Assembly (NCBI GenBank): GCA_964510535.1
Contig: CAZECG010000028.1
Location: 1-19,834 of the forward strand
Origin: JAJPXC01 sp964510535
Lineage (GTDB): Bacteria > Bacteroidota > Bacteroidia > Bacteroidales > Muribaculaceae
Reading direction: 5' to 3'
DNA length: 19,834 bases
Shown: positions 1 to 9,155 of the stretch, piece by piece
Position numbering within the stretch: position 1 is the stretch's first letter
Layout: each line of letters begins with the position of its first letter
The notes under the pieces: generated by a model
Told to the model about the DNA's origin: nothing
Database searches by the model: none
What the model saw: only the letters and a program-made list of their open reading frames with translations
Translations under genes and position numbers: made by a program

Positions 1-16
1 TCCCCGAAAGCGAGTG

Positions 17-48
17 CAAAGGTAGGGCGACTTTTTGGATTACGCAAA
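17..48 (-). promoter_or_regulatory. Leftward Bacteroidota-type promoter
   Basis: Read on the minus strand there is a -7 box TACCTTTG at 17-24 and a -33 box TTTG at 45-48, separated by exactly 20 nt. This is the known Bacteroidota primary-sigma pattern (TTTG, about 20 nt, TAnnTTTG). It should drive a gene lying to the left of the window; no part of that gene is visible. Confidence 0.6.
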
Positions 49-193
49 TTTTTAGCATTCATAGTGTTTCCAATAAAACGTAAAAAAGCATAGCAATTCA
101 CTGTATTTCAAAATCATAAATTACCAACAAGAATCAGCATAATTAACTTTTGTTAACTCATAGATTCTTATCTTGCCCCTCTTTCCGAGCCTA

Positions 194-225
194 ATTGCGA
201 ATAATAGGGAAATTGCGTAAATTCG
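194..225 (+). promoter_or_regulatory. Possible ruvX promoter
   Basis: An ATTG at 194-197 and a degenerate TAAATTCG at 218-225 are 20 nt apart. The ruvX start codon at 230 lies only 4 nt further on, so this would give an essentially leaderless mRNA. The -7 box has one mismatch. Nothing better is seen in 49-229, which is AT-rich and otherwise holds only a small inverted repeat (TTAAC/GTTAA) near 143-156. Confidence 0.25.
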
Positions 226-229
226 CGGT

Positions 230-658
230 ATGGGAAGATTGCTATCCATCGACTATGGGAAAAAACGGTGTGGAATCGCCGTGACCGACCCGCTACGCAT
301 AGTGGCTACTGGCCTGACTACCATCTCATCAGCGTCGCTCATCCAATTCCTGAAAGAGTACACGGCCAAGGAAACAGTCGACAAAATAATAGTCGGACTG
401 CCAACGACAATGCGGGGCGAGCCATCGGAATCTATGCGCTATATCACCCCTGCCATAAACCGCTTGAGAAAAGAGTTTCCGGGCATCGAGGTTGATTTTT
501 GGGACGAGCGATTCACATCAGTGCTCGCCCATCGAGCCATGATTGACGGCGGCATGAAAAAGATGGCGCGACGCGACAAAGCCGCCGTAGATGAGATATC
601 AGCCACCATAATTTTAAACGACTACCTGCAAAGCAAAAACTACAACAATAATATATAG
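230..658 (+). CDS. ruvX: Putative pre-16S rRNA nuclease / Holliday junction resolvase-like RuvX (YqgF)
   Basis: This 142-residue protein has the YqgF/RuvX RNase H-like fold signature. The N-terminal strand carries the first catalytic Asp (SIDYGKKRCGIAV, D8). A VGLP-T-MRGE-SE segment follows at about 55-68, then WDERFTS at 91-97 with E93, and a C-terminal DKAAVDEISATIIL helix at 116-129 with the last acidic residues. Length matches the family, which runs about 135-150. The family acts in 16S rRNA 5'-end maturation in E. coli and is often annotated as a Holliday junction resolvase. The ATG start leaves the usual three or four residues before the first strand. It is the first gene of a run with def (10-nt gap) and ettA (27-nt gap), so co-transcription is likely. 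Confidence 0.93.
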   Translation: MGRLLSIDYGKKRCGIAVTDPLRIVATGLTTISSASLIQFLKEYTAKETVDKIIVGLPTTMRGEPSESMRYITPAINRLRKEFPGIEVDFWDERFTSVLAHRAMIDGGMKKMARRDKAAVDEISATIILNDYLQSKNYNNNI

Positions 659-668
659 GAAAAAAGGA

Positions 669-1238
669 ATGAGACTACCAGTCTATCTCTACGGACATCC
701 AGTGCTCCGCGAAAAATCAAAGGAAATAACATCGGAATATCCCGACTTGAAAAAATTAGTCGAGGATATGTTCGTCACAATGTACGCATCGGAGGGTGTC
801 GGCCTTGCCGCCCCGCAAATAGGGCGCAACGACCGGATAGTGGTCATTGACGCCGACCCCATGAAAGACAAATTTCCGGAATGCGCCGAGCGCAAAATGG
901 CACTTATCAACCCTGAAATAACCGTGTTGGAAGGCGAGAAAGTCACTCGCGCCGAAGGGTGCCTGAGTCTTCCCGGACTGTCGGAAAACGTTGCCCGCGT
1001 GGAACATATCCACCTTAAATGGCTCGATGAAGACCTGAAACCGCATGAAGAAGATATGAGCGGATTTCTCGCCCGCATCGTCCAGCACGAATGCGACCAC
1101 CTTGAGGGGATGCTCTACATCGACCACATCTCACCAATCCGCAAGCAGCTCATACGCGGGAAGCTACACAATATCATAGATGGGAGAACGGGATGCGACT
1201 ATCCTGCGAAATACGCGCCCAAGCGCAAACGCCGTTAA
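669..1238 (+). CDS. def: Peptide deformylase
   Basis: This protein removes the N-formyl group from nascent proteins in the cytoplasm. All three metal-enzyme motifs are present in order: GVGLAAPQIG at 43-52, EGCLSLPG at 96-103 with metal ligand C98, and QHECDHLEG at 139-147 with ligands H140 and H144 and catalytic E141. At 189 residues it is of normal length for a Bacteroidota deformylase. The start codon follows an A/G-rich stretch (aggaaaaaaggaatg), which would serve as a ribosome site. It sits 10 nt after ruvX and 27 nt before ettA. Pairing with a translation factor such as EttA is functionally consistent. Identification is secure. Confidence 0.97.
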   Translation: MRLPVYLYGHPVLREKSKEITSEYPDLKKLVEDMFVTMYASEGVGLAAPQIGRNDRIVVIDADPMKDKFPECAERKMALINPEITVLEGEKVTRAEGCLSLPGLSENVARVEHIHLKWLDEDLKPHEEDMSGFLARIVQHECDHLEGMLYIDHISPIRKQLIRGKLHNIIDGRTGCDYPAKYAPKRKRR

Positions 1239-1265
1239 CCTGATATATCAAAAAACGACACGAAT

Positions 1266-2951
<1,686 letters not shown>

Positions 2952-2979
2952 AATTGTCACAAACGTAACTCCTATAACT

Positions 2980-3025
2980 CTACCGACACCCGTTAATTAC
3001 ACGGATTGTGTCGGTAGTTTTTTTT
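2980..3025 (+). terminator. Rho-independent terminator after ettA
   Basis: A perfect 10-bp stem (CTACCGACAC at 2980-2989 with GTGTCGGTAG at 3008-3017) with an 18-nt loop is followed directly by eight T at 3018-3025. It ends the plus-strand operon. On the minus strand the stem lacks a downstream T run, so it is a poorer terminator for the convergent acyltransferase. Confidence 0.9.
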
Positions 3026-3033
3026 GCAACTGA

Positions 3034-4074
3034 TTACCGCGCTCTGATTCTCACGCCAAACAACCATGACTCCATATACCTGTTTCGTCTCAGAATCGAG
3101 GACACTAACAATGACAACGCAACAATCATTACAGTCACGGCGATTCCAATTAACAACTGAAACACAATCATATTTCCGGAACTAATCCACGGTTTAAAAA
3201 ATGACAAATCGGGAATTAAAAAGTAATGAATCATATAAATATCAAGCGTGCGACGACCTATAAATCGAAGCAATCTGCTCATGCGGGATTCATCTGAAAA
3301 TTTAGATGCGCTACCAAAAAACATAATCACCACTGTCATCAGCCCACAATAACGTACGACAACGTCATGTATGACGGAATATAATAGCGGACACGATTGC
3401 ATAAATGAAGGAGAATACCACAACATCATGCAAACAATCCATCCACAGATGGAAGTGATTACAACTATATTATTCTGAAGCAACGACCACAAGTAATCAC
3501 GATACTTAGACAGAACCAATCCGAAAGTAAAAAATTGGAAGTATTTAGTCAGATTCTCCCAACACAAGAACTCCCATAGCCACGACTCCCCTTTATTGAA
3601 CGCGATTACATAAAGACAAACAACCGAGGCAACAACCATTAAGGGCAATGCCACGTCTTTTTTAATCAATCGGCTTGTCAATGAAAACAACAAATAGACA
3701 AGCCACATCTGAAAAAGTACAATAGTAAACCAATAACCACCGAATCCATGGCTAAGGTCTACCCCCCCCCACATAACATATTGATACACAACACAAAACA
3801 AAACAGTGCTGATAATCTGCGCCTGAAATTTGCGTTTAAATATGTCAAGAAGCCGATTCTTGTTCCACCACTTTATCACCCGATAAGAGAAAAAACCACT
3901 GACAAAGAAAAACAATGGCATCCTAAAAGTCAATAGCAACGAACTGATGAATGAGGAATAGCCGCCTATTCCCATTGACAAAAACACATGGCCCAAAACA
4001 ACAATCAACATTGAAAAGCCACGCATCGCATCTACCCATTGAATACGCTCATTTGAATGAAGTATTTTAGTCAT
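3034..4074 (-). CDS. Acyltransferase family 3 membrane protein
   Basis: This 346-residue integral membrane protein is hydrophobic in about ten blocks. The N-terminal signature is DAMRGFSMLIVVLGH (15-29), with the R-G and His typical of Acyl_transf_3 (OafA/WecH type) enzymes that O-acylate surface glycans, lipids or other envelope molecules. The FTFRMPLFFFVSGFF-like segment and RTLDIYMIHYFLIP near the C-terminus also fit the family. The substrate cannot be told. It lies 54 nt downstream of lpxB on the same strand, so it may be transcribed with it. The gene is visibly more AT-rich than its neighbours, suggesting acquisition. It carries a run of nine G in the sense strand at about codon 102, encoding WGGV, where slippage would truncate the protein. 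Confidence 0.85.
   Translation of the reverse strand: MTKILHSNERIQWVDAMRGFSMLIVVLGHVFLSMGIGGYSSFISSLLLTFRMPLFFFVSGFFSYRVIKWWNKNRLLDIFKRKFQAQIISTVLFCVVYQYVMWGGVDLSHGFGGYWFTIVLFQMWLVYLLFSLTSRLIKKDVALPLMVVASVVCLYVIAFNKGESWLWEFLCWENLTKYFQFFTFGLVLSKYRDYLWSLLQNNIVVITSICGWIVCMMLWYSPSFMQSCPLLYSVIHDVVVRYCGLMTVVIMFFGSASKFSDESRMSRLLRFIGRRTLDIYMIHYFLIPDLSFFKPWISSGNMIVFQLLIGIAVTVMIVALSLLVSSILRRNRYMESWLFGVRIRAR
3762..3770. repeat. C9/G9 homopolymer tract in acyltransferase gene
   Basis: Nine consecutive C on the plus strand (G on the sense strand) lie inside the acyltransferase reading frame, about 30% into the protein. The present length keeps the frame open. A gain or loss of one base would shift the frame within the early membrane segments. 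Confidence 0.9.
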
Positions 4075-4128
4075 ATTATGTAATTTAGCCGATTTATTGC
4101 TGTGGAGTTAGTCAGTAATTATCTGATT

Positions 4129-5259
4129 TTATTGAGGTTTGAGGTCAGAGAGGATGGCGGCGGCAGTGGTCGCCGCGGCGGGACTGGAGCCGAGGCGACG
4201 GCGCATGAGTTCGTAACCGTTGCGCTGCACGTCGCGCTTATCGCCACCAGGGAGCACCGCCCTCAATTCGCGCTCGATGATGTCGGGCGTGCAAAGATGC
4301 ACAAGGGCTTCGTGAACGATTTCTTCGTCTGCGATGAGATTTGGGAGCGAGACATAGGGAATCTTTAGCACACGTTTGAAAATTTCGTAGGATAGGCGGG
4401 AACCGTTGGCCCTGTAGCACACCACCTGTGGCGTGCCGAGCAGAGCTGCCTCAAGCGTAGCAGTGCCGCTCGTCACCATAGCCCCCTCGGCATATCCCAT
4501 CAGTTCAAACGTAGCGCTCTCAACCACCGGAAAAGCGGAGAACGAGGAGTAAAATTCCGGCTCTATGCCAGGCGCGCCAGCCACTACGGGCGTATAACCA
4601 TCCATGCGTTTTGCGACCTCTACCATCACAGGAAGGTTGTTGCGAATCTCTCCACGCCGGCTTCCCGGGACGAGCGCGAGCAACTTCATATCCGCCGACA
4701 GCCCGTGTGCTTCGCAAAAGCATCCGCGACCGGGAAGATTCTCAATTTTCAGCGCAATCTCTTCGACAGACGGATTCCCAACATATTCAACGACGTAGTC
4801 ATGCCTCCGACGGTAAAAATCGACTTCAAACGGCAATATCGAAAACACCTTTCTGACATATCGCTTTATATCTTTCACGCGGTGTTCCTTCCATGCCCAT
4901 ACTTTAGGTGAAATATAGTAATAGACCCGGATACCCAGAGAGCTTGCGTATTTTGCCAACTTGAGGTTGAAACTGGGGTAATCCACAAGGATTAGCGCAT
5001 CGGGGCGAAAGCCGGCAATGGCCTCCTTTGCCCGACGCAGGTTGCCGAGCACCTCGGGCAGATGACGCGCCACCTCACAAAAGCCCATATAGGCCATGTG
5101 TTTATAGTGTATCACCGGGTCACAACCCGCCTCGGCGGCCATCATGTCGCCACCGAGAAAAGCGAAAACCGCTGACGGGTCAGCTTTACGCAAAGCGGCT
5201 ATAAGCTGCGCCGCATGAAGATCGCCGGAAGCCTCTCCGGCAGAAAAAAAGTATCTCAT
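4129..5259 (-). CDS. lpxB: Lipid-A-disaccharide synthase LpxB
   Basis: This GT19 glycosyltransferase joins UDP-2,3-diacylglucosamine to lipid X at the inner face of the cytoplasmic membrane, giving the lipid A disaccharide. The family motifs are in order: FFSAGEASGDLHAA at the N-terminus, FLGGDMM, an ISPKVWAWK motif, PFEVDFY followed by VGNP, LVPGSRRGEI, VTSGTATLEAAL-GTPQVV-YR and SLPNLIADE. From the ATG at 5259 the protein has 376 residues, against about 382 in E. coli. The frame is open to 5343, but those extra 28 residues lack family similarity and run into the divergent regulator's promoter region, so I place the start at 5259. The UDP-2,3-diacylglucosamine donor is made by LpxH, also encoded in this window at 12596-13351. 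Confidence 0.96.
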   Translation of the reverse strand: MRYFFSAGEASGDLHAAQLIAALRKADPSAVFAFLGGDMMAAEAGCDPVIHYKHMAYMGFCEVARHLPEVLGNLRRAKEAIAGFRPDALILVDYPSFNLKLAKYASSLGIRVYYYISPKVWAWKEHRVKDIKRYVRKVFSILPFEVDFYRRRHDYVVEYVGNPSVEEIALKIENLPGRGCFCEAHGLSADMKLLALVPGSRRGEIRNNLPVMVEVAKRMDGYTPVVAGAPGIEPEFYSSFSAFPVVESATFELMGYAEGAMVTSGTATLEAALLGTPQVVCYRANGSRLSYEIFKRVLKIPYVSLPNLIADEEIVHEALVHLCTPDIIERELRAVLPGGDKRDVQRNGYELMRRRLGSSPAAATTAAAILSDLKPQ

Positions 5260-5297
5260 CGCAACGCGAAGATAATAACTTATCGAATAATAATGTC

Positions 5298-5305
5298 TAT
5301 ATTTG
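5298..5305 (+). promoter_or_regulatory. Possible -7 box for the AraC-type gene
   Basis: TATATTTG fits TAnnTTTG and lies 12 nt before the ATG at 5318. No TTTG/TTG is found 20 nt upstream, so this is only a half match. The 58-nt gap 5260-5317 must hold both this promoter and any promoter for divergent lpxB; none is clear for lpxB. Confidence 0.3.
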
Positions 5306-5317
5306 CTCAACCGATTG

Positions 5318-6391
5318 ATGACAACCAACACTCTATATTTCATTTACGGACTGTGCGTCATGTTCTATACCATAATGGCTTGGACTTTTTGGCGCAAAAA
5401 CAGCGAGCGGCTATCACGTCTCGTCGCGGTGCTCATGGCAATGCTGACGGTGCAAAGTGTGAAGGATTTGTTTTTTATCGATGATTTCAATCCGCACAAT
5501 TCGGGCATCTGGATGACCATCACTTCTCTCGACATGGTCGCTGTGCCCGTGTACGCTTTCACACTCATAGAGCTTTGCCGGCCAAACAGGTTGACGCTAA
5601 AAAAGGTGGTAATCCACGAGTTGCCCTTTGTCGCTATGCCGTTATTGTTTCTGATTACGGGGGAGACTGTGTTTTATGACATCGAGACTGGCTGGGCCGC
5701 AATATATGGATGCTACTACGCTATCTGGACATTGATAGCCATCCCGAGTTACCACCGGCATTTAAAGCAATGCTACTCATACATCGAAAACGTCAATTTA
5801 AATTGGCTCCGGGTCATTCTGTCCTCATATTTCATAATATTGGGGCTTTGGGTCGCTGACTGTCTTGTAATAGACCTGAATATTGAATGCGCCTACATGG
5901 CATCGTCGCTCATAATATGGATGTTTATATGCTACTTCATCTATCGCCATGAATCAGTAATAGACGAGCTTGACAACCAGCAAGCTGCGCAAAACTGCTT
6001 GCCGACCGACGCGACCGGCGACCTGACACTTGACCAACGCATCGCCAAGCTATTCAGAGACGACCGCATATACCTAAACCCGCAACTAAAACTCTCAGAC
6101 GTGGCAAGGCTCGCCGGCACCAACCGAACATACCTGAGCAAATATTTTAACCGCGACAATGGGATGACATTTTATGATTACATCAATAACATGAGAATCG
6201 ACCATGCCTGCAAACTGTTGACCGAGACCGACAGCAAAGTCGAAGATATTGCGTATAGCTCAGGATTTAACTCTCTGTCGACTTTCCGGCGGTCGTTTAC
6301 TCACCGGCTCGGCTGCACACCGACCCAGTATCGGGGCATTTACCCCCCCCCAATCGTCGACGGCTGTAAATCAGACGATTACATCTTCTGA
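5318..6391 (+). CDS. Membrane-anchored AraC-family transcriptional regulator
   Basis: The protein has 357 residues from the ATG at 5318. The first roughly 210 residues form about six membrane segments (for example LYFIYGLCVMFYTIMAW, LVAVLMAMLTV, FVAMPLLFLITG, VILSSYFIILGLWVADCLV, SSLIIWMFICYFIY). After a short linker comes a C-terminal double helix-turn-helix of AraC type (about 250-340): LKLSDVARLAGTNRTYLSKYFN and VEDIAYSSGFNSLSTFRRSFTHRLGCTPTQYR. Such 6-TM/AraC fusions are common in Bacteroidota; ligands and targets are mostly unknown. It stands alone, divergent from lpxB and upstream of the lipoprotein pair, either of which could be a target. A TTG 15 nt upstream is in frame, but it is part of a possible promoter box. 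A C9 tract sits just after the HTH. Confidence 0.88.
   Translation: MTTNTLYFIYGLCVMFYTIMAWTFWRKNSERLSRLVAVLMAMLTVQSVKDLFFIDDFNPHNSGIWMTITSLDMVAVPVYAFTLIELCRPNRLTLKKVVIHELPFVAMPLLFLITGETVFYDIETGWAAIYGCYYAIWTLIAIPSYHRHLKQCYSYIENVNLNWLRVILSSYFIILGLWVADCLVIDLNIECAYMASSLIIWMFICYFIYRHESVIDELDNQQAAQNCLPTDATGDLTLDQRIAKLFRDDRIYLNPQLKLSDVARLAGTNRTYLSKYFNRDNGMTFYDYINNMRIDHACKLLTETDSKVEDIAYSSGFNSLSTFRRSFTHRLGCTPTQYRGIYPPPIVDGCKSDDYIF
6343..6351. repeat. C9 tract near the 3' end of the AraC-type gene
   Basis: Nine consecutive C encode the PPP just past the second helix-turn-helix. Reading the other frames, 10 C would end the protein after NRRRL and 8 C would extend it by about 25 residues. Slippage would therefore change only the C-terminal tail, not the DNA-binding domain. 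Confidence 0.9.
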
Positions 6392-6408
6392 CCCTTTATT
6401 TTATCCGC

Positions 6409-6425
6409 ATCAGCCCTGATTTTTT
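6409..6425 (+). terminator. Weak candidate terminator after the AraC-type gene
   Basis: A short stem (ATCA/TGAT, at most 5 bp with a cramped loop) is followed by six T. It is the only terminator-like structure between 6392 and 6480, and too short to be convincing. Confidence 0.25.
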
Positions 6426-6480
6426 ACGCTTTGAAGTGCTGTTTTTTACATAATGAACAGTGATGACGGTGTGGCTCATC

Positions 6481-6488
6481 TAAATTTG
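6481..6488 (+). promoter_or_regulatory. Candidate -7 box upstream of the lipoprotein gene
   Basis: TAAATTTG matches TAnnTTTG and would give a leader of roughly 55-60 nt before the ATG at 6551. No -33 TTTG stands 20 nt upstream, so the promoter may depend on an activator or be misassigned. Confidence 0.35.
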
Positions 6489-6550
6489 TGAACATAGCTT
6501 AGGACTCAGTCCACAGCCATTATTAACCCTAACCAAAACAACAAATCATT

Positions 6551-7216
6551 ATGAAAAGAACCTTAATCCATGCAGCACTCGGCACCATCATTGCCGCAAC
6601 CATGACCTCATGCGGCGGAGGCAGCGCACAGAAAGCAATCATTTATGGTGAGATACCCGGAATATTCGCCGAGTATAATTCGGAACTCAACGCACTCGAA
6701 GAAAAAGCCAAAGGGGTTGACAACGCCGAAGAGTTCGCCAAACTTGCGACGAAATCCGACGAGCTAAAAGATGAATTGAAAGCGAATTTACAGAAAGCCG
6801 GCGAAAGCTATTCAGGCAGCACAATCGACGCTGAGGGTGTGGACGGTCTCAGCATCGAGCAACCGCTGACACTGATTTATGACGGATTTTTCAGCTCGAC
6901 AAGCGTACGATTTAAAGTCGAGGGCAAAGTCGTAGCGACTAAAGATATAGTGATAGATTCATCTGAGTCAGAAATCACATACTACACCAAATACCCCGAA
7001 AGGCTCATAGACCGCAACGCTCAGCTGAAATTTTACGACGCTGAGGGGAATGAATTGATGTCGTGCTCAATCGGCTCGTTCAAAACCGAGCTGTCAAACG
7101 GCAGCGTGATAATCCCGTCGGGAAGCGTAATGGAGCTTAACCAGTCGCTCACCATAAGCGAAAAGCGTGCCGATGATGTGTTAAAGACAACAAGCCTGAA
7201 AGTATCACCCTTCTAA
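6551..7216 (+). CDS. Putative lipoprotein of unknown function
   Basis: I do not recognise a family for this 221-residue protein. It begins with a lipoprotein signal: basic MKR, a hydrophobic stretch and the lipobox TMTSC, so C21 would be the lipidated residue. The first residues after the Cys are GGGSAQK, lacking the acidic/lysine signal (such as QA-DD or K-DD) linked to surface export in Bacteroidota lipoproteins, so a periplasm-facing location is more likely. Residues about 40-85 are rich in Glu, Lys and Ala and probably helical. The rest (about 95-215) alternates strand-like segments. The next gene starts 13 nt after its stop, so the two probably form an operon. Confidence 0.75.
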   Translation: MKRTLIHAALGTIIAATMTSCGGGSAQKAIIYGEIPGIFAEYNSELNALEEKAKGVDNAEEFAKLATKSDELKDELKANLQKAGESYSGSTIDAEGVDGLSIEQPLTLIYDGFFSSTSVRFKVEGKVVATKDIVIDSSESEITYYTKYPERLIDRNAQLKFYDAEGNELMSCSIGSFKTELSNGSVIIPSGSVMELNQSLTISEKRADDVLKTTSLKVSPF

Positions 7217-7229
7217 AGCACTTTGAACC

Positions 7230-7829
7230 ATGAGAAAAGCTATCAAAGCGGCAATTGCGATAGCTCTCGCCGCAATCATCGGTGCGCCCACTTCAGAGGC
7301 GCAGTTCAGCAAACTTCTAAAAAAAGCGCAGAAGACCGTCGAACAGGTAACAACGCCGCAACAGCAAGCGACTGAAGAGGAAGCGACAAAAGCCGCGGCA
7401 GTCGCCATGCCCAACGGTGGAACTATCGAAAACCCCTTTGCATCCGCAGCCGACATCGAGCTGGTAGGGGCTTACGGAAAATCCACATCCACAAATTACG
7501 GGACGGTTTACTTGGTGTTCAAGGTCAACATGAAGCTCAACAAGTCTAAAATCGGTCTCTGTGGCACCGAAGGCGGGGGGAAGACAATCGCCGTGGACTA
7601 TGACGGCAACAGTTATTTCACTAACAGCATGGCATCACAGAATTGCGATGTCACCGAAGGGATTCCCGTTAAAGTGAAAGTCGATGACGCGACCCATCAA
7701 TTCCAAGATGTCAAGAAAAGCGTTCAGGCATTTCAGGTCATGAAAGTGAGTGTCTACATCGACGCTTCCAACCGCGGTCAAATCACGCTCCGCGACATTC
7801 CGGTGCAATGGGATGTCGAACCGGACTGA
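7230..7829 (+). CDS. Putative secreted protein of unknown function
   Basis: This 199-residue protein has a cleavable signal peptide (MRKAIKAAIAIALAAIIGAPTSEA, cleavage likely before Q25). A short helical stretch (FSKLLKKAQKTVEQV) and a low-complexity Gln/Glu/Ala/Thr linker (about 43-58) follow. A compact domain from about 65 has alternating hydrophobic strands (TVYLVFKVNMKLNKSKIGLCG, MKVSVYIDAS, ITLRDIPVQWDVE). It has two Cys in the mature part (LCGTEGGG and SQNCDVT). The strand pattern resembles small immunoglobulin-like periplasmic domains, but I cannot name the family. It follows the lipoprotein gene by 13 nt and is closed by a hairpin at 7855. A role with the lipoprotein is inference from gene order alone. 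Confidence 0.72.
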   Translation: MRKAIKAAIAIALAAIIGAPTSEAQFSKLLKKAQKTVEQVTTPQQQATEEEATKAAAVAMPNGGTIENPFASAADIELVGAYGKSTSTNYGTVYLVFKVNMKLNKSKIGLCGTEGGGKTIAVDYDGNSYFTNSMASQNCDVTEGIPVKVKVDDATHQFQDVKKSVQAFQVMKVSVYIDASNRGQITLRDIPVQWDVEPD

Positions 7830-7854
7830 GAAACACACTTGAATAACAACGATG

Positions 7855-7885
7855 GAGGCCGCTTGCCCTGAGGGGAAGCGGCCTC
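7855..7885. terminator. Shared hairpin terminator between convergent genes
   Basis: A perfect 10-bp GC-rich stem (GAGGCCGCTT at 7855-7864 with AAGCGGCCTC at 7876-7885) has further CCC/GGG pairing possible in its loop. No long T run follows on either strand. It lies between the convergent exported-protein gene (ends 7829) and the M23 gene (ends 7924), so it probably serves both. Confidence 0.65.
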
Positions 7886-7923
7886 ACTTATCATTGGAGA
7901 GGTGTTGAAGCGTTTATATTGTT

Positions 7924-8901
7924 TTACCTGATTTTCAGTTTTTGGCCGGGTTTCAATTTCGATGAGGTTTTCAAGCCATTAAGGCTGCAAAGCTGCTTGA
8001 CGGTCACGCCGTTTCGGGCGGCTATGCGGCTGAGGTTATCCCCCTTGCGCACCTTGTAGACGCGTGTTGATTTTGATTTAGAAGCGTCAGCTTTGACCGA
8101 TGACTTGTGAGCTTTCTGATATTTAGCCGCGTAGTCGCGGTTAGCTGCCGGGTCAAAGTTACGAGCTTGCTTGTAAGTGTCTTTGTCAAACGTGTATGTG
8201 TCGGTGTGGACGGTCTGGTTGGCGAAGTCGAAAATCGCGGCGGGATTAATGGGATAGCCCATAAAGCGGGTTTCAAAATGGAGGTGGGCACCAAAACTGC
8301 GGCCGGTGTTACCAGCCAAAGCGATAGGCTCGCCGGCCTTAACGATTTGGTCGGGCTTGACGAGGAACTTAGAGAGGTGTCCGTAGACGGTTTCGAGTTC
8401 GTTGGGGTGTCGCATCACGATATAGTAACCATATCCGCGACGTTCAAACTTTGTGAGACGCACCTTGCCGTCAAACGCCGCGCGTATCGTGTCGCCAACC
8501 TGAGCTTTCAGGTCGATGCCTTTGTGCATACGACCGAAGCGACGGCGGTAGCCGTAGGGAGAAGTAACGTATCCGGGCGAAGGCATCGAGAAGTTGCTTA
8601 CATCGATAACCTTAGAGTGTGGAACGTCGACGTTGCGGTAACAATTAACGAGCTGGCTATCCCACCCCTCGGTGTAGATGTCCATCTCGGGTTCCTCCTC
8701 TTCGGCGAAAAGCTGGTCCATAAATTTCTGGACGCCATCGTCTTTGATTTGATTACCGATGTTTTGCTGTCCCGCGATGAGGTCGCTATGCTCGGCAGCG
8801 TGAGCCTCGGGGAGCCGATAGTTCTGCGCCGACATCCCGAGAGCAGCCATCACGGCAAGAGAAATCGCGGCAACCAATTTGGTCGATTTACTATAAAGCA
8901 T
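7924..8901 (-). CDS. Exported M23 family metallopeptidase with C-terminal LysM domain
   Basis: This 325-residue protein is predicted to cleave peptidoglycan cross-links in the periplasm. A signal peptide (1-25, cleavage after GMSA) is followed by a Gln/acidic region with an EEEEPEMD patch at 67-74. The M23 (LytM-type) domain spans about 108-225 with zinc ligands in HKGID (H126, D130) and HLHFE (H206, H208). A LysM domain at about 281-325 (YKVRKGDNLSRIAARNGVTV) should bind the glycan. Both metal motifs are intact, so it is likely active rather than an EnvC-like activator. The preceding gene on this strand is recG, separated by 342 nt, so it is a single-gene unit with its own promoter near 9040. 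Confidence 0.93.
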   Translation of the reverse strand: MLYSKSTKLVAAISLAVMAALGMSAQNYRLPEAHAAEHSDLIAGQQNIGNQIKDDGVQKFMDQLFAEEEEPEMDIYTEGWDSQLVNCYRNVDVPHSKVIDVSNFSMPSPGYVTSPYGYRRRFGRMHKGIDLKAQVGDTIRAAFDGKVRLTKFERRGYGYYIVMRHPNELETVYGHLSKFLVKPDQIVKAGEPIALAGNTGRSFGAHLHFETRFMGYPINPAAIFDFANQTVHTDTYTFDKDTYKQARNFDPAANRDYAAKYQKAHKSSVKADASKSKSTRVYKVRKGDNLSRIAARNGVTVKQLCSLNGLKTSSKLKPGQKLKIR

Positions 8902-9039
8902 TAGTTCAGGTAAATTTCAAAATCGTTAATTCAGGTTATCAGCTTGCGGGAGTGAGACTTATTCATTAAGACTGTGATAATGACCGACGCTCGCTGAAAG
9001 AGTTTTTATGTTTCTTTCACTCTTTTCCTCAGAGTTGCC

Positions 9040-9071
9040 CAAATTTACTACTTTTTTGTGTTTTAATGAAA
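9040..9071 (-). promoter_or_regulatory. Candidate promoter of the M23 peptidase gene
   Basis: On the minus strand, TAAATTTG (9040-9047) is a full match to the -7 box. The tetranucleotide 20 nt upstream (9068-9071) reads TTTC, one base off TTTG. Transcription would begin near 9033, giving a leader of about 130 nt. Confidence 0.45.
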
Positions 9072-9155
9072 CTATGGGGCGATAAATAATGCTAAAATGT
9101 GATTTTCGGCACAAAAAACGAGCATTTAAACCACTGAATCAAAGGCGTTTGATGA

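Noticed and set aside
5260..5343. Longer lpxB start
   Set aside because: The extra 28 residues are unlike LpxB, whose family begins close to the GEASGD motif, and they overlap the divergent gene's start region.
8107..8904. A 265-codon open frame on the plus strand opposite the M23 gene
   Set aside because: It is antisense to a gene with clear M23 and LysM motifs, and its translation has no recognisable domain.
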